DNA of 44,947 nt from the NCBI GenBank assembly GCA_021831025.1, contig JAKBNN010000064.1, positions 1 through 44,947 on the forward strand, given 5' to 3'. The stretch is from a bacterium (GTDB taxonomy: Bacteria > SZUA-79 > Acidulodesulfobacterales > Acidulodesulfobacteraceae). This document shows, piece by piece, positions 9,882 to 17,834 of the stretch. Every line of letters starts with the position of its first letter. Positions within the stretch are counted from its first letter, which is position 1. The notes under the pieces are model-generated. The model did not search any database. It saw only the letters and a list, made by a program, of their open reading frames with translations, and was not told where the DNA came from. The position numbers were made by a program, and so were the translations under genes.

Positions 9882-11924
9882 ATGATAAATCTTTATTTTA
9901 AAAATTTCAATTTTAATCTATCAAACTTTATAGGAATTGCCATTTTTTCGGAGGATAAGAAAAAATCATTTATAAAAAATCTAACAAATTTGGAATTGGA
10001 TTATAATGCCATATCCTTTATTAAAATGAAATCTTCTTTGCGGCTTTATAATAAAAATAAAATTTCCCGTCCGCTTAATTTTCCTTTAAAAGACATCGAA
10101 GAACTTTTCTCTTCAAAGTTTATAATTTTAGAAGATTTGTTTATAGAAAATCTGGCAGATGCCGTTTTATTTAATGCGATATGCGATTTTGTTTTGCATA
10201 ACAAAATTATTTTATGCCCCGTAATTGCGGACAATTTTGATTTACAAAGGATATACGATAATTTTAATAAAAATTCTTATGAAGATTTAATTATAGATAT
10301 TTTTAAACTTCGCCTCGGGCTTCTAACTGCCACGAGAATAATTTATGATAGAAGCTCCGAATTTGTTACGGCTATAACTTATATTATTAAAAAAATAAGC
10401 GAACTCGGATTTCTCCATCGCGGTTCAAACCGGCAAAGCCCGTTTGGCAATCCCTGCTTAAAATTTATGGGCAAAGATAATTTTACGATAATGCTTAGAA
10501 TCCACCCTTTAAAAAAAACTATTGCCGTAAGAGATGAATTTATAGGAGATTCTAAAATAATGCTGAATATTTCATTTAACGATATTTATTTCAACCCCGG
10601 TGAAATAATTAATAAAATTAAGATATTCCCGTTTATTATTCGGGACATTAAAAGTGTTTCGAATAATAAAAAGACTGTAAAATTTCAATATGACAAATTA
10701 AGTAAAATTCAGGACATTTCTATAAAAGAATTGGATTCGGCTCATCTTGTCATAGCAGGGGCGGGTTCGGGAAAAACCAGACTGATCGTAAATAAATTCT
10801 TATATCTTACGAATTTTATGTCTCCGGGTGAAATTTTGGTATTAACATATACGAATAACGCCGCGGATGAAATAAAAAACCGCATTGGCCGCCTTTGCAC
10901 AGGCGATAATCTTAATATAAAAAAAATATTAAATATTACGACATACCATAGTTTTTTCTACTCGATCATCAGGGAATATTATTCAGAACTTGGATTTAAG
11001 TCTGTGCCGTTAGTAAAGGAACAGGCTTGCGAAAATATTAAAACCGGTTTTATATCTTACGACGACATGATTTTAAATGTCTTAAAATTATTTAAAAATA
11101 AGAATATAGTTTATGATATTGCAAGCCGGTTTAAATATATTTTAGTCGATGAATATCAGGATATGGATTTTTTAAGCGATATTATTATCAAAAAAATAGA
11201 CGGCGGCAGAGGCATTACGATGTACGCGGGGGATGACGATCAATCTATCTATGGTTTTAACGGCGGCGATTCGGCAAATCTTCTTTTCTTCGATTTATTT
11301 TATTCTTCGGGAAAATTGTTTATAATGCAATATAATTACCGGTCTAATTCAAAAATTATAAATTTTTGCAATTCCCTCCTTAATAATATAAATTTTAGAT
11401 TTCCTAAAAAGATGATTCAATCCGAAGGCAATAATATGCTGCCCGATGAAAATGCTATCGATATTCTAAGTTTTGAAAGTAAAAATTCGGAGGAAAAATT
11501 TATTATAGGCCGGTTTAATTTGTATCTGGCTAAGGGGGGAAATGTAGGGATTCTCGTCAGAACGCAAAAAGAGGAGGATAATTTTAAAAAAATTTTAAAA
11601 GAAATGAATCCCGAAGGCTATGCAAATTCTAAAAATTGGTTTATCGGAACAATCCATAAAAGCAAAGGAATGGAATTTGATACCGTATTTATCGCAAATG
11701 CAAATAACGGCAACATACCCCACTTAAAAAGTTTAACGCAGGCATATAGCAAAAATAAAAAAAGCAAAAATTTAAACCACCCGTTTCAGTTTTTTCTAAA
11801 TAACGATATTAATGGGAATAGCGCATACGAGGATGAAATTAAATTATTTTATGTAGCGGCCTCAAGGGCAAAGAAGAAAGTTTTCATAACATACTCAGGC
11901 AAGAAGTCCGAATTTTTAGCATAG
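9882..11924 (+). CDS. UvrD/Rep-family superfamily 1 helicase with a long unknown N-terminal region
   Basis: The 680-residue protein has a full set of SF1A helicase motifs in the C-terminal 400 residues. These are Walker A GAGSGKT (293-299), motif Ia LTYTNNAADEI (321-331), TYHSF (354-358), VDEYQD (422-427), AGDDDQSIYGF (449-459), YNYRS (484-488), GTIHKSKGMEFD (589-600) and YVAASRAKK (657-665). In UvrD and Rep the Walker A lies near residue 30; here about 280 residues precede it with no motif I recognise. The helicase part is compact, suggesting reduced 1B/2B subdomains. A role in 3'-5' unwinding is inferred from the family. It is divergent from comF and its stop is 1 bp from the pheS stop. Its composition looks more AT-rich than its neighbours. 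Confidence 0.85.
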   Translation: MINLYFKNFNFNLSNFIGIAIFSEDKKKSFIKNLTNLELDYNAISFIKMKSSLRLYNKNKISRPLNFPLKDIEELFSSKFIILEDLFIENLADAVLFNAICDFVLHNKIILCPVIADNFDLQRIYDNFNKNSYEDLIIDIFKLRLGLLTATRIIYDRSSEFVTAITYIIKKISELGFLHRGSNRQSPFGNPCLKFMGKDNFTIMLRIHPLKKTIAVRDEFIGDSKIMLNISFNDIYFNPGEIINKIKIFPFIIRDIKSVSNNKKTVKFQYDKLSKIQDISIKELDSAHLVIAGAGSGKTRLIVNKFLYLTNFMSPGEILVLTYTNNAADEIKNRIGRLCTGDNLNIKKILNITTYHSFFYSIIREYYSELGFKSVPLVKEQACENIKTGFISYDDMILNVLKLFKNKNIVYDIASRFKYILVDEYQDMDFLSDIIIKKIDGGRGITMYAGDDDQSIYGFNGGDSANLLFFDLFYSSGKLFIMQYNYRSNSKIINFCNSLLNNINFRFPKKMIQSEGNNMLPDENAIDILSFESKNSEEKFIIGRFNLYLAKGGNVGILVRTQKEEDNFKKILKEMNPEGYANSKNWFIGTIHKSKGMEFDTVFIANANNGNIPHLKSLTQAYSKNKKSKNLNHPFQFFLNNDINGNSAYEDEIKLFYVAASRAKKKVFITYSGKKSEFLA

Positions 11925-11925
11925 G

Positions 11926-13002
11926 TCAAAACTGGCTTAATACATCTAAGTTTCCCTGATAAAGAAATCTTAAATCATTGATGTTGTATTTCAACATTAC
12001 AATCCTGTCGAATCCCATTCCAAAGGCAAATCCCCGGTACTCGTTCGGGTCTATCCCTGCATACTTAAAGACATTGGGGTGAACCATGCCGCACGGAATA
12101 ACCTCTATCCAGCCCGTATGTTTACAAATGCCGCATCCCCTGCCTCCGCAAAATACGCATTCTATATCCAAATCAAGGCCCGGCTCCACAAATGGATAAA
12201 ACGCGGGTCTAAATCTGGTTTTTTTTGCGCCTAAAAGATATTTAACGGTTTCTTCTAAAATACCTTTTAAATCGGTTAATCTAACATTTTTATCGACGAA
12301 AAGCCCTTCCATCTGATTAAACATAAATAGATGCGTTGCATCGACAGCCTCGTACCTGTAGCATCTGCCCGGCGCTATAACTCTAAACGGAGGAGATTTT
12401 TTTTCCATGGTTCTAACCTGGACGCTTGATGTATGAGTACGGGGAACCAGCCCGTTCAAAAGATAAAATGTGTCCCAAACATCCCTTGCCGGATGATTTG
12501 CGGGAATATTTAAGGCGTCGAAATTATAATATGTAGTTTCTATTTCCGGGCCTTCGACTATTTCAAAACCCATCGAGGAAAAAAAATTAACCGCTTCTTC
12601 AAGAACTGCCGTAATAGGATGTTTATGGAATTTTTCGATATAAGCGCCGGGAACGGTTAAATCTAATTTATGTTTTTTAAGCAGCCCTATTTTACCGGCT
12701 TCTAACAATTCATTTTTTTTATTTTGATAAAATACTTCGATCTGCTTCTTGACTTCGTTAGCTTTAGACCCTATATTCTTTTTTTCTTCGGGGCTTAAAG
12801 AGTAAATTAAATGAAGTATTTCGGTAAGTTTGCCTTTTTTGCCGCAAAAAAATTTAAATCGATTTTCCAACTCGGATAAATCTCTCGCAGCCTTTAATTC
12901 ATCTAATGCGTTTTCTAAAATTTCGCCGATTTTACTTAAAAACGGGCTTTGCTGATTTGAATCCGCACCCGGCTTCGCGTAGGCCCCAATTCCATTATTC
13001 AT
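11926..13002 (-). CDS. pheS: Phenylalanyl-tRNA synthetase alpha subunit
   Basis: PheS is the catalytic class II subunit of PheRS. The 358 residues include the N-terminal coiled-coil tRNA-binding arm (about 25-105). Class II motif 2 is in the RVIAPGRCYRYEAVDATH region, and motif 3 is in GFAFGMGFDRIVMLKY near the C-terminus. An extra cysteine-rich loop, CVFCGGRGCGICKHTG, sits between them, as in many PheS proteins. The first 18 or so residues (MNNGIGAYAKPG...) look unlike the family and no good ribosome site precedes the ATG, so the start is uncertain. It lies downstream of tRNA-Phe and a 33-codon ORF. It converges with a helicase gene at a 1-bp gap, and its partner pheT lies beyond that gene. 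Confidence 0.95.
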   Translation of the reverse strand: MNNGIGAYAKPGADSNQQSPFLSKIGEILENALDELKAARDLSELENRFKFFCGKKGKLTEILHLIYSLSPEEKKNIGSKANEVKKQIEVFYQNKKNELLEAGKIGLLKKHKLDLTVPGAYIEKFHKHPITAVLEEAVNFFSSMGFEIVEGPEIETTYYNFDALNIPANHPARDVWDTFYLLNGLVPRTHTSSVQVRTMEKKSPPFRVIAPGRCYRYEAVDATHLFMFNQMEGLFVDKNVRLTDLKGILEETVKYLLGAKKTRFRPAFYPFVEPGLDLDIECVFCGGRGCGICKHTGWIEVIPCGMVHPNVFKYAGIDPNEYRGFAFGMGFDRIVMLKYNINDLRFLYQGNLDVLSQF

Positions 13003-13049
13003 AATAGCGGTATTATTATTCTAAGTTATTTTCCTAAAACAGCGGGCAT

Positions 13050-13151
13050 TTAATTTTGTTTTGCATAAACATTCGAGCTAACGGCCGCTATTGCGAAACC
13101 CGCGAATAAACAAAACAAAAGCAACCGTGAATAGGAACTAAATTTTTTCAT
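13050..13151 (-). CDS. 33-residue signal-peptide-like micro-ORF upstream of pheS
   Basis: The ATG at 13151 follows a very strong ribosome site (CCGGAGGTACAAA), and the frame reads 33 codons to a TAA. The peptide has a charged start (MKKFSS...R), a hydrophobic core (LLLFCLFAGFAIAAV) and ends SSNVYAKQN, so it looks like a Sec signal peptide with almost no mature part. It contains four phenylalanines. It sits between tRNA-Phe (19 bp upstream) and pheS (47 bp downstream) on the same strand. It could be a small membrane peptide, a leader peptide for pheS, or the remnant of a truncated secreted-protein gene. I see no attenuator hairpin after it. Function unknown. Confidence 0.5.
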   Translation of the reverse strand: MKKFSSYSRLLLFCLFAGFAIAAVSSNVYAKQN

Positions 13152-13169
13152 TTTGTACCTCCGGTTAGG

Positions 13170-13245
<76 letters not shown>

Positions 13246-13262
13246 ATAAATGTAAGATACCG

Positions 13263-13291
13263 TAAAAATCACCGGTTGTTGAAAAACCGGT
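13263..13291 (-). terminator. Probable Rho-independent terminator after atpE
   Basis: ACCGGTT (13271-13277) and AACCGGT (13285-13291) form a perfect 7-bp stem with a 7-nt loop. On the minus strand the stem is followed within two bases by a run of five T. It lies 58 bp beyond the atpE stop and before the tRNA-Phe gene, so it would separate the F0 operon from the tRNA-pheS unit. Confidence 0.6.
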
Positions 13292-13349
13292 TTAAGTTCA
13301 ATAATTTTAGCATAAAAAATTTTATAATTCAAACAAAAAATGGCCGATG

Positions 13350-13760
13350 CTATTTTAAAAATATTCCTTTAAACGGATTTGCGTAGAAAAGAATAAATGT
13401 GATTAAAAGCGCGTAAAGAGCCAGAGACTCCATAATCGCCATACCCGTAATCATCCATACTATCAATTTTTTTTCCATTCCGGGATTTCTTCCCATCGAT
13501 TCCAACGCCCCCCTTACTGCATTACCCATGCCGATACCCGCGCCGATAACGCCCAGTCCTATCGCAAGACCGCCGCCCAGCGCAGATAAACCAAAAAATA
13601 AACTTTTCGAAAATAAAACGGAATGCGTAGGTATAGCCGGTATATAATGTTGAACTGCGGGCGCTTTATCCATGATTTTCTCGGCAAAAGCCTTAACGCT
13701 GAACATAAGCACCGTTATAAATGTAAAAATTGAAATAAAATACTTAGACATCTTAGACAT
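13350..13760 (-). CDS. atpE: F0F1 ATP synthase subunit c, with N-terminal signal-like extension
   Basis: Subunit c forms the rotating membrane ring. I place the start at 13760 because GGAGG lies 5 nt before it; an earlier in-frame start would overlap atpB. The 136-residue product begins with a signal-peptide-like segment (about residues 7-26, ending VKAFA) and a short linker. The two-helix hairpin follows: glycine-rich LGGGLAIGLGVIGAGIGMG (61-79), polar loop GRNPG (90-94), and the carboxylate Glu111 in MAIMESLALY. Glu-Ser is present in helix 2, but the glutamine typical of sodium-type rings is not seen in helix 1 (Met78 there), so proton coupling is more likely. It follows atpB by 34 bp. Confidence 0.94.
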   Translation of the reverse strand: MSKMSKYFISIFTFITVLMFSVKAFAEKIMDKAPAVQHYIPAIPTHSVLFSKSLFFGLSALGGGLAIGLGVIGAGIGMGNAVRGALESMGRNPGMEKKLIVWMITGMAIMESLALYALLITFILFYANPFKGIFLK

Positions 13761-13794
13761 TGGGCCTCCAACTATTATTTTATTATTATAAATT

Positions 13795-14451
13795 TTAATG
13801 CTCTTCTTCCAAAGAAAGCGCGATATAAATAATTGCGAGCAAATAAAACACAAACGCCTGCATTAAGTCTGTAAAAACCTGCATATACATCATTATGACG
13901 GGAATTACCCATGGAAGTAAGAACAACAGAACCGTCACCATAAACTCTTCCGCAAAAATATTTGCAAATAGCCTTAACGCATGAGAAAAAGGGCGCGATA
14001 AGGCGGACATAACTTCGATGATTATCATCATCGGAGCAATTATTATAAGGGGACCGAGGAATTTTTTTATATATTTTGCTCCATGTTTTTTAATTCCTAC
14101 GATATGCGAAAGAAAAAATACGATTAATGCCAGCGTTGCCGTTGTATCGATAGTAGCCGTCGGGGAGGTAAAACCGGGAATGCTGCCGATTAAATTAGAA
14201 AAAAGGACAAAGATAGCAAAGGATGCTATTAAAGGTAAATATACGCCGCCTTCCTCGCCGATTATTTCTTTGAGAAAATATTCGGTCATAATGAATATTA
14301 ATTCGAAAAAGCTCTGGATGCCGTTAGGGATAACCTCTAAATTTCTTCCGACAAAAAAAGCGGATAATAATATTATGCCCATCACGAGTATCGTCATTGT
14401 CCAATATACCGGTATGCCGGGAATCTCGATAAGTACAGGCGACTTTAACAT
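13795..14451 (-). CDS. atpB: F0F1 ATP synthase subunit a
   Basis: Subunit a forms the half-channels that pass ions to the c ring. The 218-residue protein has about six membrane spans. It carries the conserved arginine stretch RPFSHALRLFANIFAEEFM near residues 155-175 and ends in the usual hydrophobic helices followed by ALSLEEEH. Length is slightly below average but complete. It lies between the AtpI-like gene and atpE on the minus strand, the normal F0 order. The b subunits and all F1 genes are missing from the window, so the ATP synthase is encoded at more than one locus. Confidence 0.95.
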   Translation of the reverse strand: MLKSPVLIEIPGIPVYWTMTILVMGIILLSAFFVGRNLEVIPNGIQSFFELIFIMTEYFLKEIIGEEGGVYLPLIASFAIFVLFSNLIGSIPGFTSPTATIDTTATLALIVFFLSHIVGIKKHGAKYIKKFLGPLIIIAPMMIIIEVMSALSRPFSHALRLFANIFAEEFMVTVLLFLLPWVIPVIMMYMQVFTDLMQAFVFYLLAIIYIALSLEEEH

Positions 14452-14468
14452 ATGTGCGTACGGTTTCG

Positions 14469-14897
14469 TTAATCTTTTGCATTAATTAATTTTAATGGGA
14501 AAAACAGCCAAAGGATTATCATAGAAACAGGGGTTATCGTAATTCCGACAGCCTCAAAAATAAAATTAGGTTTAATAAATTTATAAGATATTATAAAAAA
14601 AAACAAAATGATGAGCAAGTCTTTTATCAAGGACAAATTAATTTTAATTACACTTAATTTCTTTATATTTCTAAATACATACATGGCCGTATCGATAAAT
14701 AAAAAATAGGAAAATACAAAGCCTAAAAATATGCTTATTAGGCCGTTATTTTGTTTAAAAAACAGTTCGGATATAATGCCGGCGGCAAAAACTAAAATTA
14801 AGCCGATTATAAATTCCCGTAAAATTAAGTTAAACTTTAACGATTTTCCGTTAAAGTTTTGTATCAAGCTCTTTTTTAATTGCTTTATATATTTCAT
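14469..14897 (-). CDS. AtpI-like membrane protein (ATP synthase I chain family)
   Basis: A 142-residue protein with four predicted membrane spans, lying directly before atpB and directly after atpZ. AtpI proteins are thought to help assemble the c ring. Sequence conservation is low, so the call depends mainly on size, topology and position; hydrophobic spans run at roughly residues 28-48, 53-73, 89-106 and 115-135. The start shown overlaps the end of atpZ by 47 bp, more than is usual. A TTG at codon 12, preceded by AAAGAG, is an alternative start that would shorten the overlap. Confidence 0.65.
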   Translation of the reverse strand: MKYIKQLKKSLIQNFNGKSLKFNLILREFIIGLILVFAAGIISELFFKQNNGLISIFLGFVFSYFLFIDTAMYVFRNIKKLSVIKINLSLIKDLLIILFFFIISYKFIKPNFIFEAVGITITPVSMIILWLFFPLKLINAKD

Positions 14898-15066
14898 AAA
14901 TTCCCGCCAAAAAACCTAAAACGGAAAAAATTATCAAAAACAGATATTCGTAGCCGAAATATTTGTCTATCCCAATCCCGATAAAAATTCCGATTAATAC
15001 GGATATTATTAAATTTAAACCTAAAGAACTCATTCTGGCAATCTGCTTAATAAACTCTTTGTCCAT
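14851..15066 (-). CDS. atpZ: AtpZ/AtpI-type small F0 accessory protein
   Basis: A 71-residue protein with two hydrophobic helices separated by IDKYFGYEY, the pattern of the AtpZ (F0F1-ATPase_gene1) family. These are assembly or ion-channel accessory proteins of F-type ATPases. I place the start at the ATG at 15066, with GGAA about 8 nt upstream, rather than the in-frame TTG four codons earlier. It is the first gene of the F0 cluster atpZ-atpI-like-atpB-atpE. The promoter must lie within the preceding 125 bp, which are largely taken up by a long hairpin. Confidence 0.75.
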   Translation of the reverse strand: MDKEFIKQIARMSSLGLNLIISVLIGIFIGIGIDKYFGYEYLFLIIFSVLGFLAGIYEIYKAIKKELDTKL

Positions 15067-15081
15067 TTTTAATTCCAAATA

Positions 15082-15160
15082 AAAAAGGCATTTACCTGAT
15101 ATTATTATATCTTAATTATATAAGATAATAATAAGATAATAAAATGGTAAATGCCTTTTT
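15082..15160. terminator. Long bidirectional-looking hairpin between the cytochrome and ATP synthase operons
   Basis: AAAAAGGCATTTACC (15082-15096) and GGTAAATGCCTTTTT (15146-15160) are perfect 15-bp inverted arms. The AT-rich loop between them carries a second palindrome (TATCTTA/TAAGATA). Both strands have a T run after the stem. It lies 33 bp past the stop of the CydA-like/cytochrome c gene and just before atpZ, so its most likely job is to end the cytochrome operon. Confidence 0.7.
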
Positions 15161-15193
15161 ATTAAATAACTATCAAACGATATTATGCGGTAT

Positions 15194-16705
15194 TTATTTA
15201 AGCGATTCTAAATACTTGGATGCCGGCGCAGGCTTCCCCCACGGAAGAGAAGCGGGCGGAACCCATTTTTTATGCTCTTTTTCGAGGTGTTGATTATAGG
15301 CGATAATATTTAAAGAATCTAGATAATGAACGACTTCTTTACCTTCGGCAATCGTTATGAGGCATCCGTTTATATCTTTCATTTGATGTAAAACTAGATT
15401 TTTCCAACCTCCGTAAGCCTTACCGTTGTATCTTTCGACCCTGTTCAATGTATGGCAGATAACGCACTTGTCGTGTAACAGGCTGAATCCTTTTTTAACG
15501 GGCCACGGATAAACAACGGGCGGAACATATTTCGTTCCGTTCAAATTCATTGTTTGATATATAATCCTGTCAGTTCCTCTTGCGGCAATCTTCATATAAC
15601 CCATAACGGGAACATTGACCGCAACGCATAATCCGCTGAATATTAAAAGGATTTGCGGAAATTTTGAAATATTTCCAAATTTGAAATTCGGAGTAAGGTC
15701 CTTTAGATAATATCCAAGCACTAAAAAACCTGTTACAAAAAGCCCCGCCAGCGATAGATATTTAACCGGCTGCATATTTCCCAAAATGCCTATGGACATT
15801 GGAAGCATTCCAAAAACCAACGAAACTATTCCTACTATTATCAGGAAAAATATCAAACCCACCGAAACGGTAGGCCTTTTTTTGTCCCTGCCGTTAATCA
15901 ATTTCCACAACATATAAATATAATTAAGAATAAGGGCGCCGCCCATTGTTCCCGTAAATGTGTACATAATCCACTGATACTTGCCGAGCATTATCCTGTT
16001 GAATCCGTTATTGGAGGTAGCCCTGAAATGTTTAAACCATCCAAAATATATTATGGGATACATTATTAAAAACATTAAGGTTATAATACTGGCGTAGGAC
16101 CCAAGCCAATCGTAATACTCTTTGTCCGATTGTTTGGAAGAAGCTATATATTTAACTCCTGCCCATAATGCCAGTAAAGCGCCGGACAGGGCAAATATTT
16201 CGATATTTTTTTCTATTATTAAAAGCAAAACCATGGGAGTTCTGATAGCGGTATCCGGCGTCGGTCCAATAGTGTAACTTTCGGAAATGGTATAAAATAC
16301 ATCGGAACCAAACCCAAATAAAAATGCCATAATTCCGACGAACACATTCCATCCTTGATGCTTATTAGGCGCCTTGCTATCAAACCCGTAATAATATACC
16401 GCGCCTAAAATCAAGAATGCCAAAAGAAACTCCATCGAATAGCCGATAACTCCGGGCTGAAGTTTATTCATAAGTATCCAGAAATTCGGGATTCCGCTTC
16501 TAAGGAGACTTAAGAAATAGAAATAGAGTATAGTTTGGACGGTGCCGATTATTAAAGATGCCAGAATGAGGGGTTTTGCAAGGCGGAAATATCTGTCCTC
16601 TTTCTTAAATATCCCTATATAATGGGATATAAAGGCTATCGCCATAAACCCCAGTGCTAACCTGTTTATAAATAGATTTACTATATTGATAACTCCTAAA
16701 TTCAT
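15194..16705 (-). CDS. CydA-like multi-span membrane protein with C-terminal monohaem cytochrome c domain
   Basis: The 503-residue protein has roughly ten to eleven hydrophobic spans up to about residue 375. A soluble tail follows with one haem-c site, CVICH (414-418). Parts of the membrane region resemble cytochrome bd subunit I: a histidine in the first span (SHYIG, His28), MEF...YYYGFD (91-109), His116 before a span ending near a conserved proline, and QPVK (312-315), which recalls the QPAK motif of CydA. The CydA quinol-binding loop and GRQPW are not evident, and no cydB is present. It is the last gene of the Rieske-cytochrome b operon, with GAGGAG 8 nt before the ATG. An electron-transfer role is well supported; oxygen reduction is only a possibility. 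Confidence 0.6.
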   Translation of the reverse strand: MNLGVINIVNLFINRLALGFMAIAFISHYIGIFKKEDRYFRLAKPLILASLIIGTVQTILYFYFLSLLRSGIPNFWILMNKLQPGVIGYSMEFLLAFLILGAVYYYGFDSKAPNKHQGWNVFVGIMAFLFGFGSDVFYTISESYTIGPTPDTAIRTPMVLLLIIEKNIEIFALSGALLALWAGVKYIASSKQSDKEYYDWLGSYASIITLMFLIMYPIIYFGWFKHFRATSNNGFNRIMLGKYQWIMYTFTGTMGGALILNYIYMLWKLINGRDKKRPTVSVGLIFFLIIVGIVSLVFGMLPMSIGILGNMQPVKYLSLAGLFVTGFLVLGYYLKDLTPNFKFGNISKFPQILLIFSGLCVAVNVPVMGYMKIAARGTDRIIYQTMNLNGTKYVPPVVYPWPVKKGFSLLHDKCVICHTLNRVERYNGKAYGGWKNLVLHQMKDINGCLITIAEGKEVVHYLDSLNIIAYNQHLEKEHKKWVPPASLPWGKPAPASKYLESLK

Positions 16706-16727
16706 CGCATTTACTCCTCTTTTGATT

Positions 16728-17834
16728 TTATACGGTAGCGGGCGCTTTCGGTTCGCCGCCGATTAATGTTAAATAGACTAACAAAAGGAGAAACAAAATC
16801 CCCAGAACCGTCGCTGCCGGTCTTTTAAACGGGCTTCTTTCATGCCCTCTATCGATAAACGGCAACGCAAATAATATTGCAAACCCGATTGTAGGGACAA
16901 GGAATGTAGAAAATATAATCAGTCCGTGACCCGGGAAATATTTTAACAATTCCTCGTTTGCAAGAAAATACCAGTCGGCCTCGGGAGCAAAGTTAAGCGC
17001 GAGCGGCCTGTACATCGGCCCGATTGCCGCCCCATAGTAAACTGCAAGGAAATAAACTACCGCAAATACCCCTAAAGCTACTATCATATCTTTATAAAAC
17101 TGATCGGGGAAAAACGGAACCGTTCCATCCGGTTTAATCCATTTATTCGGGTCGTCATCGGATAATTTGCTGTTTTTGTATTCCAATGCCATACCCTGAT
17201 GACCTGTTTTTCTTATTAAAAATAGGTGTATCGGAATAAACATAATAACCACAAGCGGCAAAAGCCATACATGAACGGCAAATATATGCTGCATAGTTAA
17301 AACGGATGTTTCCGTCCCGCCTCTTACGATAATCCTTAAAAAACCGCCGATAATCGGGGTATGCGATGCGACATTCGTAAGAACATTAATCGTCCACCAG
17401 GAGTTTTCGTTGCCGATAAGCATATATCCCGTTAAACCCAGAACGACGACAACGGAGAATAGAACCATGCCTGCGACCCATTGAAGCTCCCTCGGCTTTT
17501 TATAAGCGCCTGAAAAATATACCCTTGCCATATGAACGAGCAGAAAGAATATCATGGTAAACGCGGCCCATAGATGAATGCCGAGAAGTATATTGCCGAG
17601 CAGGACATGGTGTTTTATATAATATGTCGCATTCCTTGCCATCGGAAAATACGGAACATAATAGAACAGTAAAAATATTCCCGTTACGACCTGAATCGTA
17701 AAAAGAAACGCAAGAAGGCTCCCAAAAGTATATGCCCATCCCCCTCTTCTCGGTATTCTTTCGCCGTTAAATTCATTTATTAATTCGGTAAGCCCGATTC
17801 TTTCATCAAACCAATCTTGAATTTTTTTAAACAT
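16728..17834 (-). CDS. Cytochrome b of a Rieske/cytochrome b complex
   Basis: A 368-residue membrane protein combining the cytochrome b6-like N-terminal half with the C-terminal half of cytochrome b. It oxidises quinol and passes electrons across the membrane. Two haem-ligating histidine pairs are visible: His87/His101 in the second span and His188/His203 in the fourth. The latter pair has 14 residues between them, as in b6-type proteins. The PEWY-type quinol site reads PEADWYFL (284-291). No cysteine is visible near the N-terminus where b6 attaches haem ci. Its ATG overlaps the Rieske stop by one base (TAATG), with a G-rich ribosome site, and a CydA-like/cytochrome c gene follows by 22 bp. 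Confidence 0.93.
   Translation of the reverse strand: MFKKIQDWFDERIGLTELINEFNGERIPRRGGWAYTFGSLLAFLFTIQVVTGIFLLFYYVPYFPMARNATYYIKHHVLLGNILLGIHLWAAFTMIFFLLVHMARVYFSGAYKKPRELQWVAGMVLFSVVVVLGLTGYMLIGNENSWWTINVLTNVASHTPIIGGFLRIIVRGGTETSVLTMQHIFAVHVWLLPLVVIMFIPIHLFLIRKTGHQGMALEYKNSKLSDDDPNKWIKPDGTVPFFPDQFYKDMIVALGVFAVVYFLAVYYGAAIGPMYRPLALNFAPEADWYFLANEELLKYFPGHGLIIFSTFLVPTIGFAILFALPFIDRGHERSPFKRPAATVLGILFLLLLVYLTLIGGEPKAPATV

Noticed and set aside
13350..13760. Sodium-type ATP synthase ring
   Set aside because: Glu-Ser is present in helix 2, but the glutamine expected in helix 1 is methionine, so the sodium signature is incomplete.
13350..13853. Longer atpE frame starting at 13853
   Set aside because: The first 31 residues overlap atpB, and a GGAGG ribosome site lies directly before the ATG at 13760.
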